Shown: positions 1 to 7,758 of the stretch, piece by piece | Numbering within the stretch: position 1 is the stretch's first letter | How the letters are laid out: every line of letters starts with the position of its first letter | Assembly (NCBI GenBank): GCA_030647575.1 | Contig: JAUSJS010000363.1 | Location: 1 to 16,163 of the forward strand | Reading direction: 5' to 3' | DNA: 16,163 bases | Source: Candidatus Limnocylindrales bacterium | GTDB taxonomy: Bacteria > Chloroflexota > Limnocylindria > Limnocylindrales > CSP1-4 | Made by a program: the position numbers and the translations under genes | Notes under the pieces: model-generated | What the model saw: the letters and a program-made list of their open reading frames with translations, nothing else | What the model was told of the DNA's origin: nothing | Database searches by the model: none

Positions 1-1179
1 AGAGTGATGGCGGACCAGGCCGGCCGCCTCTCGTTCGCCCACGGGAGTGCCTTCACGACCGAGCCGCTCGAGGCGTATGCGGCCGAGCTTGGGCCGCACC
101 TCCCCGTCGATGACCCGCGCATCTACCCGGTGAGCGGCGGCTCGGAGGCGATCGAGACGGCGCTCAAGCTGGCTCGCGCCTACCACCTCGCCCGCGGCGA
201 GGCGGAACGCTGGATCGTCTTCTCGCGCTGGGGCAGCTATCACGGCAACACGCTCGGCGCCCTGGACCTGTCCGGGCGGAAGCCGCTGCGCCGGCCGTAC
301 GAGAGCTGGCTGGGGCGTTTCCGCCACGTGTCGGCGGCTTACCCGTACCGGGCCGGCCTGACCGGTGCCAACGCGCTCGGGACGGCGGACGAGCTGGCCG
401 CCGAACTGGATCGAGCCTTCGATGCCGCCGGTCCCGGGACGGTGGCGGCCTTCGTGGCGGAACCGATCGTGGGGGCCACCCTGGCCGCGGCCGTTCCGCC
501 GGACGGCTATTGGCCGGCGATCGCCGAGGTCTGCCGGCGTTACGGCGTCCTGCTCATCGCCGACGAGGTGATGACCGGGTTTGGCCGGACGGGGCGCTGG
601 TTCGCGCTCGATCACTGGGGCGTCCGCCCGGACATGCTGGTCGCGGCCAAGGGTGTAACCTCCGGCTACTGGCCATTCGGCTTCGTCGCCGCCTCCGACG
701 AGATATACGCCGCGGTGACCGCCGGATCCGGGTTCGTCCACGGCTTCACCTACTCGCACGGGCCGGTTGCCGCGGCGGTCGCCGGCGAGGTCCTGCGCAT
801 CCTCGAGTCCGAGAACCTGGTCGAGGCGAGCGCGACGAAAGGGGAGCGCCTCATGGCGAACCTCCGGGCCAGGCTGGGCGACGACCCGCACGTGGGCGAG
901 ATCCGCGGCCGCGGCCTGCTGGTCGGCGTCGAGCTCGTTGCCGATCGGGCCAGCCGGGAGCCGTTCCTGCGTACGGCGCGGATCACCGAGGCGGTCGTTC
1001 GCGCGGCGCGCGATCGCGGCCTGCTGGTCTACTCGGGGACCGGCAACGCCAACGGCGTCGATGGCGACACGATCCTGCTGGGGCCCCCGTTCGTCATCAC
1101 CGACGCCGAGCTCGAGCAGGTCGTCGAGCGTCTGGGCGAGGCGATCGAAACGGCCGTGATCGCCGCGCCCGTCGCGTAG
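1..1179 (+). CDS. Class III PLP-dependent aminotransferase, 5' end outside the window
   Basis: This is a fold-type I, class III (omega/BioA/GabT-like) aminotransferase. It would transfer an amino group from an amine or amino acid to a keto acid using PLP in the cytoplasm. Numbering from the GTG at position 4, the PLP phosphate-binding SGGSEA motif is at residues 44-49, the SYHGNT segment at 78-83, the cofactor Asp in DEVMTGFGRTG at residue 187, and the Schiff-base lysine in AAKG at residue 216 (codon 649-651). Family members are usually 430-460 residues, while only 391 follow position 4. The frame is open to position 1, and the first visible residues (AGRLSFAHGS) are internal in homologues, so the true start lies upstream and the GTG is not the start. 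The C-terminal small domain is complete and ends at a TAG. The substrate cannot be read from the sequence. It is convergent with the next gene. Family is certain, substrate unknown. Confidence 0.93.
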   Translation, partial: RVMADQAGRLSFAHGSAFTTEPLEAYAAELGPHLPVDDPRIYPVSGGSEAIETALKLARAYHLARGEAERWIVFSRWGSYHGNTLGALDLSGRKPLRRPYESWLGRFRHVSAAYPYRAGLTGANALGTADELAAELDRAFDAAGPGTVAAFVAEPIVGATLAAAVPPDGYWPAIAEVCRRYGVLLIADEVMTGFGRTGRWFALDHWGVRPDMLVAAKGVTSGYWPFGFVAASDEIYAAVTAGSGFVHGFTYSHGPVAAAVAGEVLRILESENLVEASATKGERLMANLRARLGDDPHVGEIRGRGLLVGVELVADRASREPFLRTARITEAVVRAARDRGLLVYSGTGNANGVDGDTILLGPPFVITDAELEQVVERLGEAIETAVIAAPVA

Positions 1180-1285
1180 CGGTAGGCCTGACGTGGGCTG
1201 AGGGCCTCGGCGTTGGACGGCTACGTCCAGAAGGAGCGCGGTGGCGACCCACCCGGCGATGGGGGAGTCGGTCGCTTCCAGCCGC

Positions 1286-1864
1286 TCACCTGGGACGGAT
1301 GCCTCGGCCGACGTCACGGAGCAGGAGCGCGGCGCCAAGCGCCACGAGCAGGATCGGCACGATCAGCCCCCCGGCGGCCGGGCTGCTGATGCTGACGCCA
1401 CCGACCAGGGCCAGCAGGCCGCCGAACCAGAGCTGCCAGCCCCAACCGCCGCCGGACGCGGCGCGGACCGCGGCGATGAACAGGAAGGCGATCCCGAAAC
1501 TGAAGGTGCTGAGCCCGCTCGCCTGGACGCCGGCCGCATTCAGCAGGCCTGGCACCGCGAGCGCCGTGATGATCGCGCCGGCGTAGAGCGAGCCGGTGCC
1601 ACGGTCGACCGCCCATTTGACCAGGAACGCCAGCCCGATCGCCAGGACGAGGACCGAGCCGAGCGATTCGAACTCCGGGTAGACCTGCTGGACGAGGAGG
1701 AGGCCGCCGAACACCAGCAGGAAGATGCCGATCCACGGCAGCCCTGGCCTGCGGGTGTCGTCCGGACCCCACTCCCACCGGTGGATCCGGGCGTTGCCGG
1801 GTCCGGGGACTCGGCCGCCGCCGGCCGGTCCCAACCGCGTCAGCGGGTCGTCTCGGTCGTCCAT
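1286..1864 (-). CDS. Small polytopic membrane protein, function unknown
   Basis: This is a 192-residue protein with a polar N-terminus of about 42 residues rich in D, R, G and P. About six hydrophobic segments follow, near residues 43-61, 68-84, 92-110, 120-135, 144-158 and 165-182. It ends in a short basic tail (RDVGRGIRPR). The start is well supported: an AGGAGG ribosome site at 1871-1876 lies 6 nt before the ATG. No catalytic or transporter motif is visible. The composition is typical of the many small bacterial integral membrane proteins of unknown role. The two neighbours do not suggest a partner: the aminotransferase is convergent, and the MMPL gene upstream on the same strand is 286 bp away, so an independent promoter is likely. 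I do not assign a function. Confidence 0.85.
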   Translation of the reverse strand: MDDRDDPLTRLGPAGGGRVPGPGNARIHRWEWGPDDTRRPGLPWIGIFLLVFGGLLLVQQVYPEFESLGSVLVLAIGLAFLVKWAVDRGTGSLYAGAIITALAVPGLLNAAGVQASGLSTFSFGIAFLFIAAVRAASGGGWGWQLWFGGLLALVGGVSISSPAAGGLIVPILLVALGAALLLRDVGRGIRPR

Positions 1865-2090
1865 TCGTCGCCTCCTGGTGAGCAGTATCCGCCCTCCGAG
1901 TCAACCGGTTGGATGCGGCGCCTCGCCGGCCAGACACCATGAGCCGCGGCTTGGACCATTCCAGCCTGGTTGGCCAACAGGACACGGGATCGCCGAATGG
2001 GCCGGCCCTCGAACGGGAATGAGACAACGTCACGTCACGTTCACCAACCGCGATGGCAAGGACGACGGTGAAGCGCGGTCCTCACCAGGC

Positions 2091-2132
2091 GGACTGGAAT
2101 CCGGGCCGTCTGGACTGGAATTCGCTCCGTCG
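2091..2132. repeat. Two imperfect 21-nt tandem units in the 1865-2150 intergenic gap
   Basis: Two adjacent 21-nt units (2091-2111 and 2112-2132) both begin GGACTGGAAT and agree at 17 of 21 positions. They sit just downstream of the MMPL stop, in a 286-bp stretch with no convincing gene. The same stretch contains a perfect 10-bp palindrome GTTGGCCAAC at 1969-1978 and an AACGT-N6-ACGTT inverted repeat at 2026-2041. These last two lie upstream of the minus-strand membrane protein gene and could be protein-binding sites. All of these are short enough to be chance. Confidence 0.4.
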
Positions 2133-2150
2133 GATCGCTTGGCTGGTCGC

Positions 2151-4481
2151 TTACGCCAGCCCTGTTGGAACCGGATCCCGCTCACTCGCAGCGCCTGGGT
2201 CGTCGTCATCCACGTGGCTGAAACCGAGCCGATCGACGAGGCGACCCAGAATCCCAGGCGCCCACCAGTTCCAGCGGCCCATCAGGCGCATCGTGGCGGG
2301 CACCAGCAGCACCCGGATGATCGTGGCATCGACCGCCACCGCGATCGCCATCCCGACGCCGATGCTCTTGATCGTGATGACCTCGGCAAGGGCGAAGGCA
2401 GCGAAGACCGTGATCATGATCAGGGCGGCGCCGGTGATCACGCCGGCCGTCCGGGCGAGGCCCTCGGCGACCGACGCGCGATTGTCCGCGGTCCGGCGAT
2501 AGGCCTCCTGGATCCGCGACAACAGCAGGACCTCGTAGTCCATCGACAGGCCGAAGATCACGCTGAACATGATGATCGGGTTGCCCGCGATCGTGTACCC
2601 GAGCGGCTCGAAGGCGAGGACGTTGGACAGGTTGCCGTCCTGGAAGATCCAGACCAGCGCGCCGAAGCTGGCACTGATCGATAGCAGGGTCATGATCACG
2701 GCCTTGAGCGGCAGGATCAACGAGCCGAACAGCAGGAACAGGATCGCGCCGCTGGCGACCAGGGTCAGCCCAACGGCCCACGGCGCGCGTTCACCCTGTG
2801 ACACGAGGAAGTCGTAGGCCGTCGCGGCGCTGCCGCCGACCTGGGTCGAGATGCCGTCGCCGGGCTCCATTGCGCGGATGATGGGAATCAGGTCCGTCGC
2901 GGCCGGCTTGGCCGGTGGGATCGGACTGATCGCATCGAGCCTGACGGTCGACCCGCGCACATACCGCTCGAGCAGGGCATCGAGGCCGGCCGGGCGCAGC
3001 CCGTCGGGAAGGGCATAGAGGGCGGCCACCTGGTCCGGCGTCACGGGCGTGCCGCTCTGCGGGTCGCTGATCGAGAAGGGACCCTCCACCCGATCAACCC
3101 CATCGAGGGCCGTGATCCGGGCCGCGTAATCCGCCACCGCCCGGATGGCGGCCGCGTCCGTCGGCGAGCCCTCGACGTCGGCGAGGATCACGACCGGTGT
3201 CGTCTCGCCGGCCGCGAACTCGGTCTGGAGGGCGACGTACGCATCGCGGCTCTCCACCCCGGCCGGGTAGATCTCGGCGCCTGGCACGCCCTGCTCGAGG
3301 CGGAGGACCGGGCTGCCGGCGATGAGCAGGACCGCCAGGGTGGGGACGAGGACCGTGATCGGCCGGCGCATGACGGCCAGGGCGAGCCGTTCCCAGCGCG
3401 AGGCACGGGCCGCTGCCGGGAGATCCGAGGAGGCCCGGAAGCGGCCGACGAGGCCGCCGAGGGTCAGGGCGTTGATGCGTGGCCCCAGCATTCCGAGGAC
3501 CGCCGGCAGGAAGGTCAGGGCGAAGGTCACCGAGCAGAGGGCGACCAGCGCTCCGGCGATGCCGATCGAGCGAATGGCCGGCGCCTCGAACAGGAGCAGG
3601 CCTGACAGGCCGATGGCGACGGCGATGCCGCTGAACGCGACAGCCTTGCCGGCCGTGCCAATCGCCCGTTCCACGGCCTCCCCGACCGTCCGGCCGCGGC
3701 GCAGCTCCTCGCGATATCGGCTGACGATGAAGAGCGAGTAGTCGATGGCCAGGGCGAGCCCGAGCATCGTCGCGATGTTCAGGACGAAGATGCTCATCTC
3801 AACCTGCTGCGCGACCAGGTAGATCAGGGCGAGGCTGCTCGGGATCGCCAGCCCGGCCACGAAGAGCGGCATGCCGGCGGCCACGACGGAGGCGAACACG
3901 AGGATGAGGACGAGGGCGGCGATCGGCAGCGAGACCACCTCCGCCTTCTGCAGGTCCTCCTCGGACTGGACGGCCGAATCCCTCGTGATCGGCCCGTAGC
4001 CGGTCAGCTGGTACGAGTAGCTGGCAGGCGGCACGATGGCGGCGCGGATGTCGTCCACGGCCGCCACCGAGTCCTCGTCGGTCAGATCCAGCCGGATCAC
4101 GACGTAGGCGGCGTCTCCCGCCTTGCTGATAAAGCGCGCATCTCCGGTGTCCGCGTAGCCCAGCAAGCCGGTCACCCGGGAATCGTCGGCCAGGCCGGCC
4201 ACCGCCGTCGCGACCGCCCCCTGGAACTCGGGCGACGTCGCGTCCGCGCCCGGCTGCTCAGAACGGAAGACGGCGATGACCGCGCTCTTCCCGGCGCCGA
4301 ACTGGCGATCGAGGCGGGCCGACACGTCGGCCGATTCGGACGTGGCGTCGAGCCAGCCGCCGGCGCTCAGCGCGGACGAGGTCTGGGTCGCCAGGCTGCC
4401 CGCCGCAACCGCCACGATGACCGCCAGCAGGGCCACCGGACGGCGGAACCGATAGACGAACGCTCCCCAGCGGGTGAACAT
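2151..4481 (-). CDS. MMPL-family RND transporter
   Basis: This 776-residue inner-membrane proton-driven exporter has the MmpL/YdfJ two-repeat plan. Helix 1 (about residues 15-33) is followed by an extracytoplasmic domain (about 35-180), five helices (about 182-335), a cytoplasmic linker, helix 7 (about 374-392), a second external domain (about 395-565) and a final helix bundle (about 568-735). Each half carries the Asp-Tyr pair used for proton relay in MmpL3: D247-Y248 in LALAIDYSLF and D648-Y649 in GLSMDYEVLL. The full family length is present, with no frameshift. The ATG has an AGAGGG ribosome site at 4489-4494, 7 nt upstream. In this family the cargo is typically a lipid, glycolipid, siderophore or hydrophobic drug; nothing here identifies it. 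It is divergent from a TetR gene, and a TetR-type operator lies inside its own promoter, so repression by that regulator is likely. The C-terminal tail (about 755-776) is acidic, polar and non-conserved in appearance. Confidence 0.96.
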   Translation of the reverse strand: MFTRWGAFVYRFRRPVALLAVIVAVAAGSLATQTSSALSAGGWLDATSESADVSARLDRQFGAGKSAVIAVFRSEQPGADATSPEFQGAVATAVAGLADDSRVTGLLGYADTGDARFISKAGDAAYVVIRLDLTDEDSVAAVDDIRAAIVPPASYSYQLTGYGPITRDSAVQSEEDLQKAEVVSLPIAALVLILVFASVVAAGMPLFVAGLAIPSSLALIYLVAQQVEMSIFVLNIATMLGLALAIDYSLFIVSRYREELRRGRTVGEAVERAIGTAGKAVAFSGIAVAIGLSGLLLFEAPAIRSIGIAGALVALCSVTFALTFLPAVLGMLGPRINALTLGGLVGRFRASSDLPAAARASRWERLALAVMRRPITVLVPTLAVLLIAGSPVLRLEQGVPGAEIYPAGVESRDAYVALQTEFAAGETTPVVILADVEGSPTDAAAIRAVADYAARITALDGVDRVEGPFSISDPQSGTPVTPDQVAALYALPDGLRPAGLDALLERYVRGSTVRLDAISPIPPAKPAATDLIPIIRAMEPGDGISTQVGGSAATAYDFLVSQGERAPWAVGLTLVASGAILFLLFGSLILPLKAVIMTLLSISASFGALVWIFQDGNLSNVLAFEPLGYTIAGNPIIMFSVIFGLSMDYEVLLLSRIQEAYRRTADNRASVAEGLARTAGVITGAALIMITVFAAFALAEVITIKSIGVGMAIAVAVDATIIRVLLVPATMRLMGRWNWWAPGILGRLVDRLGFSHVDDDDPGAASERDPVPTGLA

Positions 4482-4516
4482 GGGACGACCCTCTTCGTGG
4501 CATGGCGGACGGGCGA

Positions 4517-4546
4517 ACCATAGAGAATGCTCATTCGCTGTGTCAA
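4517..4546 (-). promoter_or_regulatory. Sigma70-type promoter of the MMPL gene
   Basis: Read on the minus strand, a perfect -35 box TTGACA (4546-4541) is followed after 18 nt by TATGGT (4522-4517), which matches 4 of 6 bases of TATAAT. The predicted transcription start is near 4510, giving a leader of roughly 30 nt before the MMPL ATG at 4481. That leader contains the AGAGGG ribosome site. The box positions are seen directly; promoter activity is inferred. Confidence 0.65.
4522..4539. promoter_or_regulatory. TetR-type operator inside the MMPL promoter spacer
   Basis: The inverted repeat AG-n-GAATG-ct-CATTC-n-CT spans 18 bp, with 14 of 16 arm positions paired. It fills the spacer between the -35 and -10 boxes of the MMPL promoter. 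TetR proteins typically bind palindromes of this size in divergent gaps next to their own gene, and occupancy here would block RNA polymerase. The likely ligand-responsive repressor is the TetR encoded at 4619-5308. The binding assignment is inferred. Confidence 0.65.
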
Positions 4547-4594
4547 GGGAGTTCGCTTGCGTTGAGCGCGGCGGGCAGGGTAGATTTATGGAAG

Positions 4595-4604
4595 CGAACG
4601 TTCG
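4595..4604. promoter_or_regulatory. Perfect 10-bp palindrome upstream of the TetR start
   Basis: CGAACGTTCG is a perfect palindrome located 14 nt before the GTG start of the TetR gene, just downstream of weak -10-like sequences (TAGATT at 4581-4586). It may be a second operator used for autorepression. An inverted copy of part of its left half (GTTCGCT, 4551-4557, versus AGCGAAC, 4593-4599) lies about 40 nt upstream. The sequence differs from the repeat at 4522-4539, so a second regulator or chance is possible. Confidence 0.4.
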
Positions 4605-4618
4605 TGTTAGGAGCCGAA

Positions 4619-5308
4619 GTGCCTCGCGTCAGTGCCGCCCACGAGCAGGAAGTCCGCGACCGGATCGTCGGGGCGGCCGTTCGGGTCTTCAGCGACAAGG
4701 GCTTCCACAGCTCGACCATCGCCGACGTCTGTCGCGAGAGCGGCCTCTCCGTCGGCGCGATCTACACCTACTTCTCGAGCAAGGAAGAGCTGTTTCGCCA
4801 GAGTTGCGACCTGATCGCGGCCCGCGGCCTCGACGAGCTCGCCGAGCGGCTTCTCAGCGCGACCACGACGGCCGAGCGGATGACCATCGCAATCGGCCTC
4901 TATGTCGAGACCATCGACGAGTACGCCGGCGCGCCCGGCCAGATCTCACTGGTGCAGGCGTGGGCCGAGGCCGACCGCGAGCCCGGCGTGCGCGAGATGC
5001 TGTCGGCGCGCCGCGAGCGACTGGTCGGTGCCGGCCAGTTCCTCCTTCGCCAGGGAATCGCCAGCGCCGAGCTGCCGGCGTGGCTCGATGTCGACGCGGT
5101 CACCCGCGGCTTCCTCGGCCTGCTGGACGGGCTGCTCCTCCAACGGATCGAAGCCGGCAGCGCCTATCGGCCGGGCGATCTGCAACGGCGCGCCGGCGCG
5201 GTGCTGGAGCTCATCCTCGCCGCAGCGGGTGCTCCGCGCCCGAGCCTCCCGGCGGCACCGGGTCGGGCAGGCGCCGTCGAGCGCGCAGGGGCGATCTCGA
5301 CGGCGTAG
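4619..5308 (+). CDS. TetR/AcrR-family transcriptional regulator
   Basis: This is a 229-residue one-component repressor. The N-terminal TetR DNA-binding domain spans about residues 8-57. It includes AAVRVFSDKGFHSSTI, the helix-turn-helix around IADVCRESGLSVGAIYTYF, and the SKEELF segment that normally follows it. The rest is a variable helical ligand-binding and dimer domain (about 65-205) and a Pro/Ala-rich tail. The frame is open upstream to an ATG at 4502, but GTG 4619 is preferred. AGGAG (4609-4613) sits 5 nt before it, the domain begins right after it, and the earlier start would put the operator region inside the coding sequence. It is divergent from the MMPL exporter and probably controls it and itself. 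The phosphotriesterase-family gene starts 10 nt after its stop, suggesting co-transcription. Ligand unknown. Confidence 0.93.
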   Translation: MPRVSAAHEQEVRDRIVGAAVRVFSDKGFHSSTIADVCRESGLSVGAIYTYFSSKEELFRQSCDLIAARGLDELAERLLSATTTAERMTIAIGLYVETIDEYAGAPGQISLVQAWAEADREPGVREMLSARRERLVGAGQFLLRQGIASAELPAWLDVDAVTRGFLGLLDGLLLQRIEAGSAYRPGDLQRRAGAVLELILAAAGAPRPSLPAAPGRAGAVERAGAISTA

Positions 5309-5318
5309 CATCGGGCCG

Positions 5319-6257
5319 ATGGCCCACGTCCAGACTGTCCTCGGACCCCTCGAGCCTGCATCGCTCGGATTCACCCTGCCGCACGAGCACACCCAGATCG
5401 CGCTCTGGCACATCGATGGACGCTGGGACTACTGTCAGCTGACGCGCGATGAGCCGGTCATCCTCGAGGAGCTCGCCGGTTTTCGCGCCAGGGGCGGGAG
5501 CGGCCTGGTCGACCTGACGCTGCCCGGCGTCGGTCGCGATCCAGGCTGGCTTCATCGGCTGGCCGAGGCCAGTGGGCTTCATCTCGTGATGGGCTGCGGC
5601 TGGTACCGGACCGCCTACTACCCGCCGGAGGCACGGATCGACCGCCGCTCGGTCGACGACCTCGCCGACGAGCTGGTCGGCGAGGCCCTGGCCGGGGTGG
5701 GGGAAACCGGCGTACGGCCGGGGATCATCGGCGAGACCGGCACGGACAAGCCGTGGATATCTGCCGTCGAAGAGCGGGTTCACCGGGCGGCCGCCCGTGC
5801 CGCCTCGCGAACCGGTCTGGCCATCACGACCCACGCCGTGATGTCGGCGGTCGGCCTCGCCCAGCTGCGAATCTTCGAAGAGGAACGGGCCGATCTCTCG
5901 CGGGTCGTCATCGGGCATGCCGACTCCTATCCGGTCCTGAGCCATTACCTGGAGATCGTGCGCCGCGGAGCGAACCTCGAGCTCGACTTCCTCGGGATGT
6001 CGTTCACCCCGATCGAACGGCACGGCGAGGGCCGAATCGTGGAGCTGCTGTGCGAGCTGCTCGCGCGCGGCCACGCGGACCGCATCCTGCTGAGCCAGGA
6101 CGTCTGTCACGACTCACAGCTCACCCGCTACGACGGCCACGGCTATGTGTATCTCGCGGAGTCGTTCCTGCCCCGCCTCCGCGCTGCCGGCGTTTCCGAC
6201 AGCGAGATCGAGACGATGACCGTGCTGAATCCGCGGCGGCTGCTGACGATCGGCTAG
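5319..6257 (+). CDS. Phosphotriesterase-family (PHP-like) metal-dependent hydrolase
   Basis: This 312-residue amidohydrolase-superfamily TIM-barrel enzyme is predicted to use two metal ions. The expected ligands appear in order: H22 and H24 in LPHEHT on strand 1, bridging E139 in IIGETGTDK, H172 in ITTHAV, H200 in IGHADS, and catalytic D261 in LSQDVCHD. True phosphotriesterases and many lactonases carry a carboxylated lysine as the bridging ligand. Glu at this position is the arrangement known from E. coli PHP and its relatives, so organophosphate hydrolysis should not be assumed. A lactone, carboxylate ester or other hydrolysis is equally likely. The ATG at 5319 opens the protein just before the first metal motif, although the frame is open much further upstream through the TetR gene. 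No strong ribosome site is seen; the 10-nt gap after the TetR stop suggests translational coupling. The enzyme is cytoplasmic, with no signal peptide. Confidence 0.92.
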   Translation: MAHVQTVLGPLEPASLGFTLPHEHTQIALWHIDGRWDYCQLTRDEPVILEELAGFRARGGSGLVDLTLPGVGRDPGWLHRLAEASGLHLVMGCGWYRTAYYPPEARIDRRSVDDLADELVGEALAGVGETGVRPGIIGETGTDKPWISAVEERVHRAAARAASRTGLAITTHAVMSAVGLAQLRIFEEERADLSRVVIGHADSYPVLSHYLEIVRRGANLELDFLGMSFTPIERHGEGRIVELLCELLARGHADRILLSQDVCHDSQLTRYDGHGYVYLAESFLPRLRAAGVSDSEIETMTVLNPRRLLTIG

Positions 6258-6311
6258 GACCCTGCGAGGGAGCCGTTCGTACCGCGTCGCGTCGTCGCCC
6301 TGGTCCGCGCG

Positions 6312-6755
6312 TCAGCCCTCGAGGGTGGACTCGACGCTGAGTGCCACGTTGCCGATGAGCGCCTGGCTGATCGGGCAGCCGGTCCTGGCCTCCTCGGCGG
6401 CGGCGTCGAAGTCGGTGGCTGACATCCCCGGAACCCGGCCGCGGACCGTCAGGGCGCTGGACACGACCCGCCAGCCGGCTTCGCGCTTGTCGAACGTCAC
6501 CTCCGCGGCGACGTCGAGGCGCTCCGGCGGGCTGCCCGCCCGTCCCAGAGCACCGGACAGCGCCATGGCGAAGCAGGCCGCATGTGCGGCGGCGACCAGC
6601 TCTTCCGGACTCGTCTTGCCGGCCGGCCCCTCGGTCCGCGCGGCCCACGACACGGCGAGGTCCGAGAACACTGCCGACGAGATGGCGCTGACCGTACCTG
6701 AGCCGGTGCTGAGAGGGCCGGACCAAATGGCCTCGGCGCGTCGGATGGCAGCCAT
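6312..6755 (-). CDS. OsmC/Ohr-family thiol peroxidase
   Basis: This 147-residue protein belongs to the OsmC subgroup, which reduces organic hydroperoxides and peroxide in the cytoplasm using a cysteine pair. The reactive cysteine is C61 in AAAHAACFAMALS and the resolving cysteine is C127 in ARTGCPIS. The conserved Arg and Glu that shape the site are probably R40 (AARTEG) and a Glu of SPEEL (51-52). The opening AAIRRAEAIWSG followed by a GTGS-like strand is typical of OsmC and not of OhrA. The frame is open 12 codons further upstream, but ATG 6755 is chosen because AGGAG at 6764-6768 lies 8 nt before it and homologues begin at this point. It is convergent with the phosphotriesterase gene (54-nt gap) and divergent from the CAP protein. 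No operator was recognised. Confidence 0.93.
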   Translation of the reverse strand: MAAIRRAEAIWSGPLSTGSGTVSAISSAVFSDLAVSWAARTEGPAGKTSPEELVAAAHAACFAMALSGALGRAGSPPERLDVAAEVTFDKREAGWRVVSSALTVRGRVPGMSATDFDAAAEEARTGCPISQALIGNVALSVESTLEG

Positions 6756-6942
6756 CGGGAACGCTCCTACGCGGGTTAAGTGGTAGGGCATGGTCCCACA
6801 CCTGGCGCGATCACGTGGCGCACGCCCCCTCGGCGGCGTCTCTGCGCGCCGGCTTCGGGTCCATCACCCGTACCAATGCCCCACCTCGACCCGTGACCCC
6901 TAGCCCATACCGTGGGGCCCTGGTCGCGCCGACGATCTTCAC

Positions 6943-7758
6943 GTGCCCACCGCCGTCCGCCGCCTCGGCGCTTCACTGTTCGCGGGCCTGCTCCTTGTCT
7001 CGCTCGCGGGACCGGCTGCCGCCGCGCTGCCGGCCTTCGACCTGACGACCCTGGTGCAGGCCGAGGCCAACCTCGGCTCGCTGGTCAATGCCGAGCGCAC
7101 GACGAACGGCCTGGTCGCCCTGCAGCTCGATCCGGACGTGATGGCGATTGCCCGCCAGCGTGCGGAAACGATGGCTGCCACGGACCTGTTCAGCCACAAG
7201 AATCCGGACGGCAGCGACGTGTTCGACGCCATCGCCGCCGCCGGTATCCCCTGGTTCGGGGCGGGCGAGGTGCTCGTCTGGAACACCTATGCCACCGAGG
7301 CCGACTCGACGGCCCAGGCCGTTGCCGCCTGGCTGGGATCGCCGGCGCATCGCTCGATCCTGCTGTCGGCCGACTTCAACTACGCGGGCTTCGGCGCCGC
7401 CGTGTCGCCGATCAGCGGCCATCGCTACTACGCGGGCGTCTTCCTCAAGCGAACCGACCGCACCGCCGCCTGGACGAAGGCCGGAACGACCTCCGTGCGC
7501 GTCCTCGACGCCACTCGGGCCCGGGTCACGGTCCGTTGGACGGGTGGCGATCCGCGCTTGCAGGTCCTCACCGCCGGGCTGCGGGACTACGAGGTGCAGC
7601 GGCGCGTCGTCGGTGGCGCCTGGCGGTCGCTCGGATTGCGGACGACGACAACTGTGACCGAGACGCTCCCGCGCGCCAGGACCTACGAGTACCGCATCCG
7701 AGCGCGCGATCGAGCCGGCAACCGCGGCATCTGGAGCGTGGTCGCCGTCAGGGTCTGA
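6943..7758 (+). CDS. Secreted CAP/SCP-domain protein with FnIII-like C-terminus
   Basis: This 271-residue exported protein has a Sec signal peptide: basic residues (VRRLG), a hydrophobic core at about 10-22 and an Ala-rich cleavage region near AAA-AL at 26-29. A CAP (cysteine-rich secretory/PR-1) domain covers about 38-170. It contains VNAERTTNGL, the histidine in LFSHKN (H85), GEVLVWN (E109) and WLGSPAHRSILLS (H136), which together form the usual CAP cavity residues. Residues about 183-271 resemble a fibronectin type III beta domain (YEVQRR, YEYRIRARDRAGN, WSVVAV). Bacterial CAP proteins are often spore, cell-surface or adhesion-related, and their activity is mostly unknown. The start is a GTG with no clear ribosome site, so leaderless or weak initiation is likely. 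Its TGA overlaps the end of the opposing gene by 11 bp. Confidence 0.88.
   Translation: MPTAVRRLGASLFAGLLLVSLAGPAAAALPAFDLTTLVQAEANLGSLVNAERTTNGLVALQLDPDVMAIARQRAETMAATDLFSHKNPDGSDVFDAIAAAGIPWFGAGEVLVWNTYATEADSTAQAVAAWLGSPAHRSILLSADFNYAGFGAAVSPISGHRYYAGVFLKRTDRTAAWTKAGTTSVRVLDATRARVTVRWTGGDPRLQVLTAGLRDYEVQRRVVGGAWRSLGLRTTTTVTETLPRARTYEYRIRARDRAGNRGIWSVVAVRV

Noticed and set aside
1180..1285. Possible terminator between the aminotransferase and the convergent membrane protein gene
   Set aside because: No stem followed by a T-run is present; short GGCCT repeats alone are not enough. The same holds for 6258-6311 and 14155-14177.
510..1586. Long open plus-strand frame across the aminotransferase and the membrane protein gene
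   Set aside because: The translation is Arg/Gly/Pro-rich low-quality sequence typical of out-of-frame GC-rich DNA, and real genes with family motifs occupy both parts.
4502..4618. N-terminal extension of the TetR protein from ATG 4502
   Set aside because: It would place the operator region and MMPL promoter in coding sequence and adds 39 residues with no family similarity. GTG 4619 has a good ribosome site.
7748..7758. 11-bp tail-to-tail overlap of the CAP and YcaQ-like genes
   Set aside because: Real, but such short convergent overlaps are common in compact genomes and need no special explanation.
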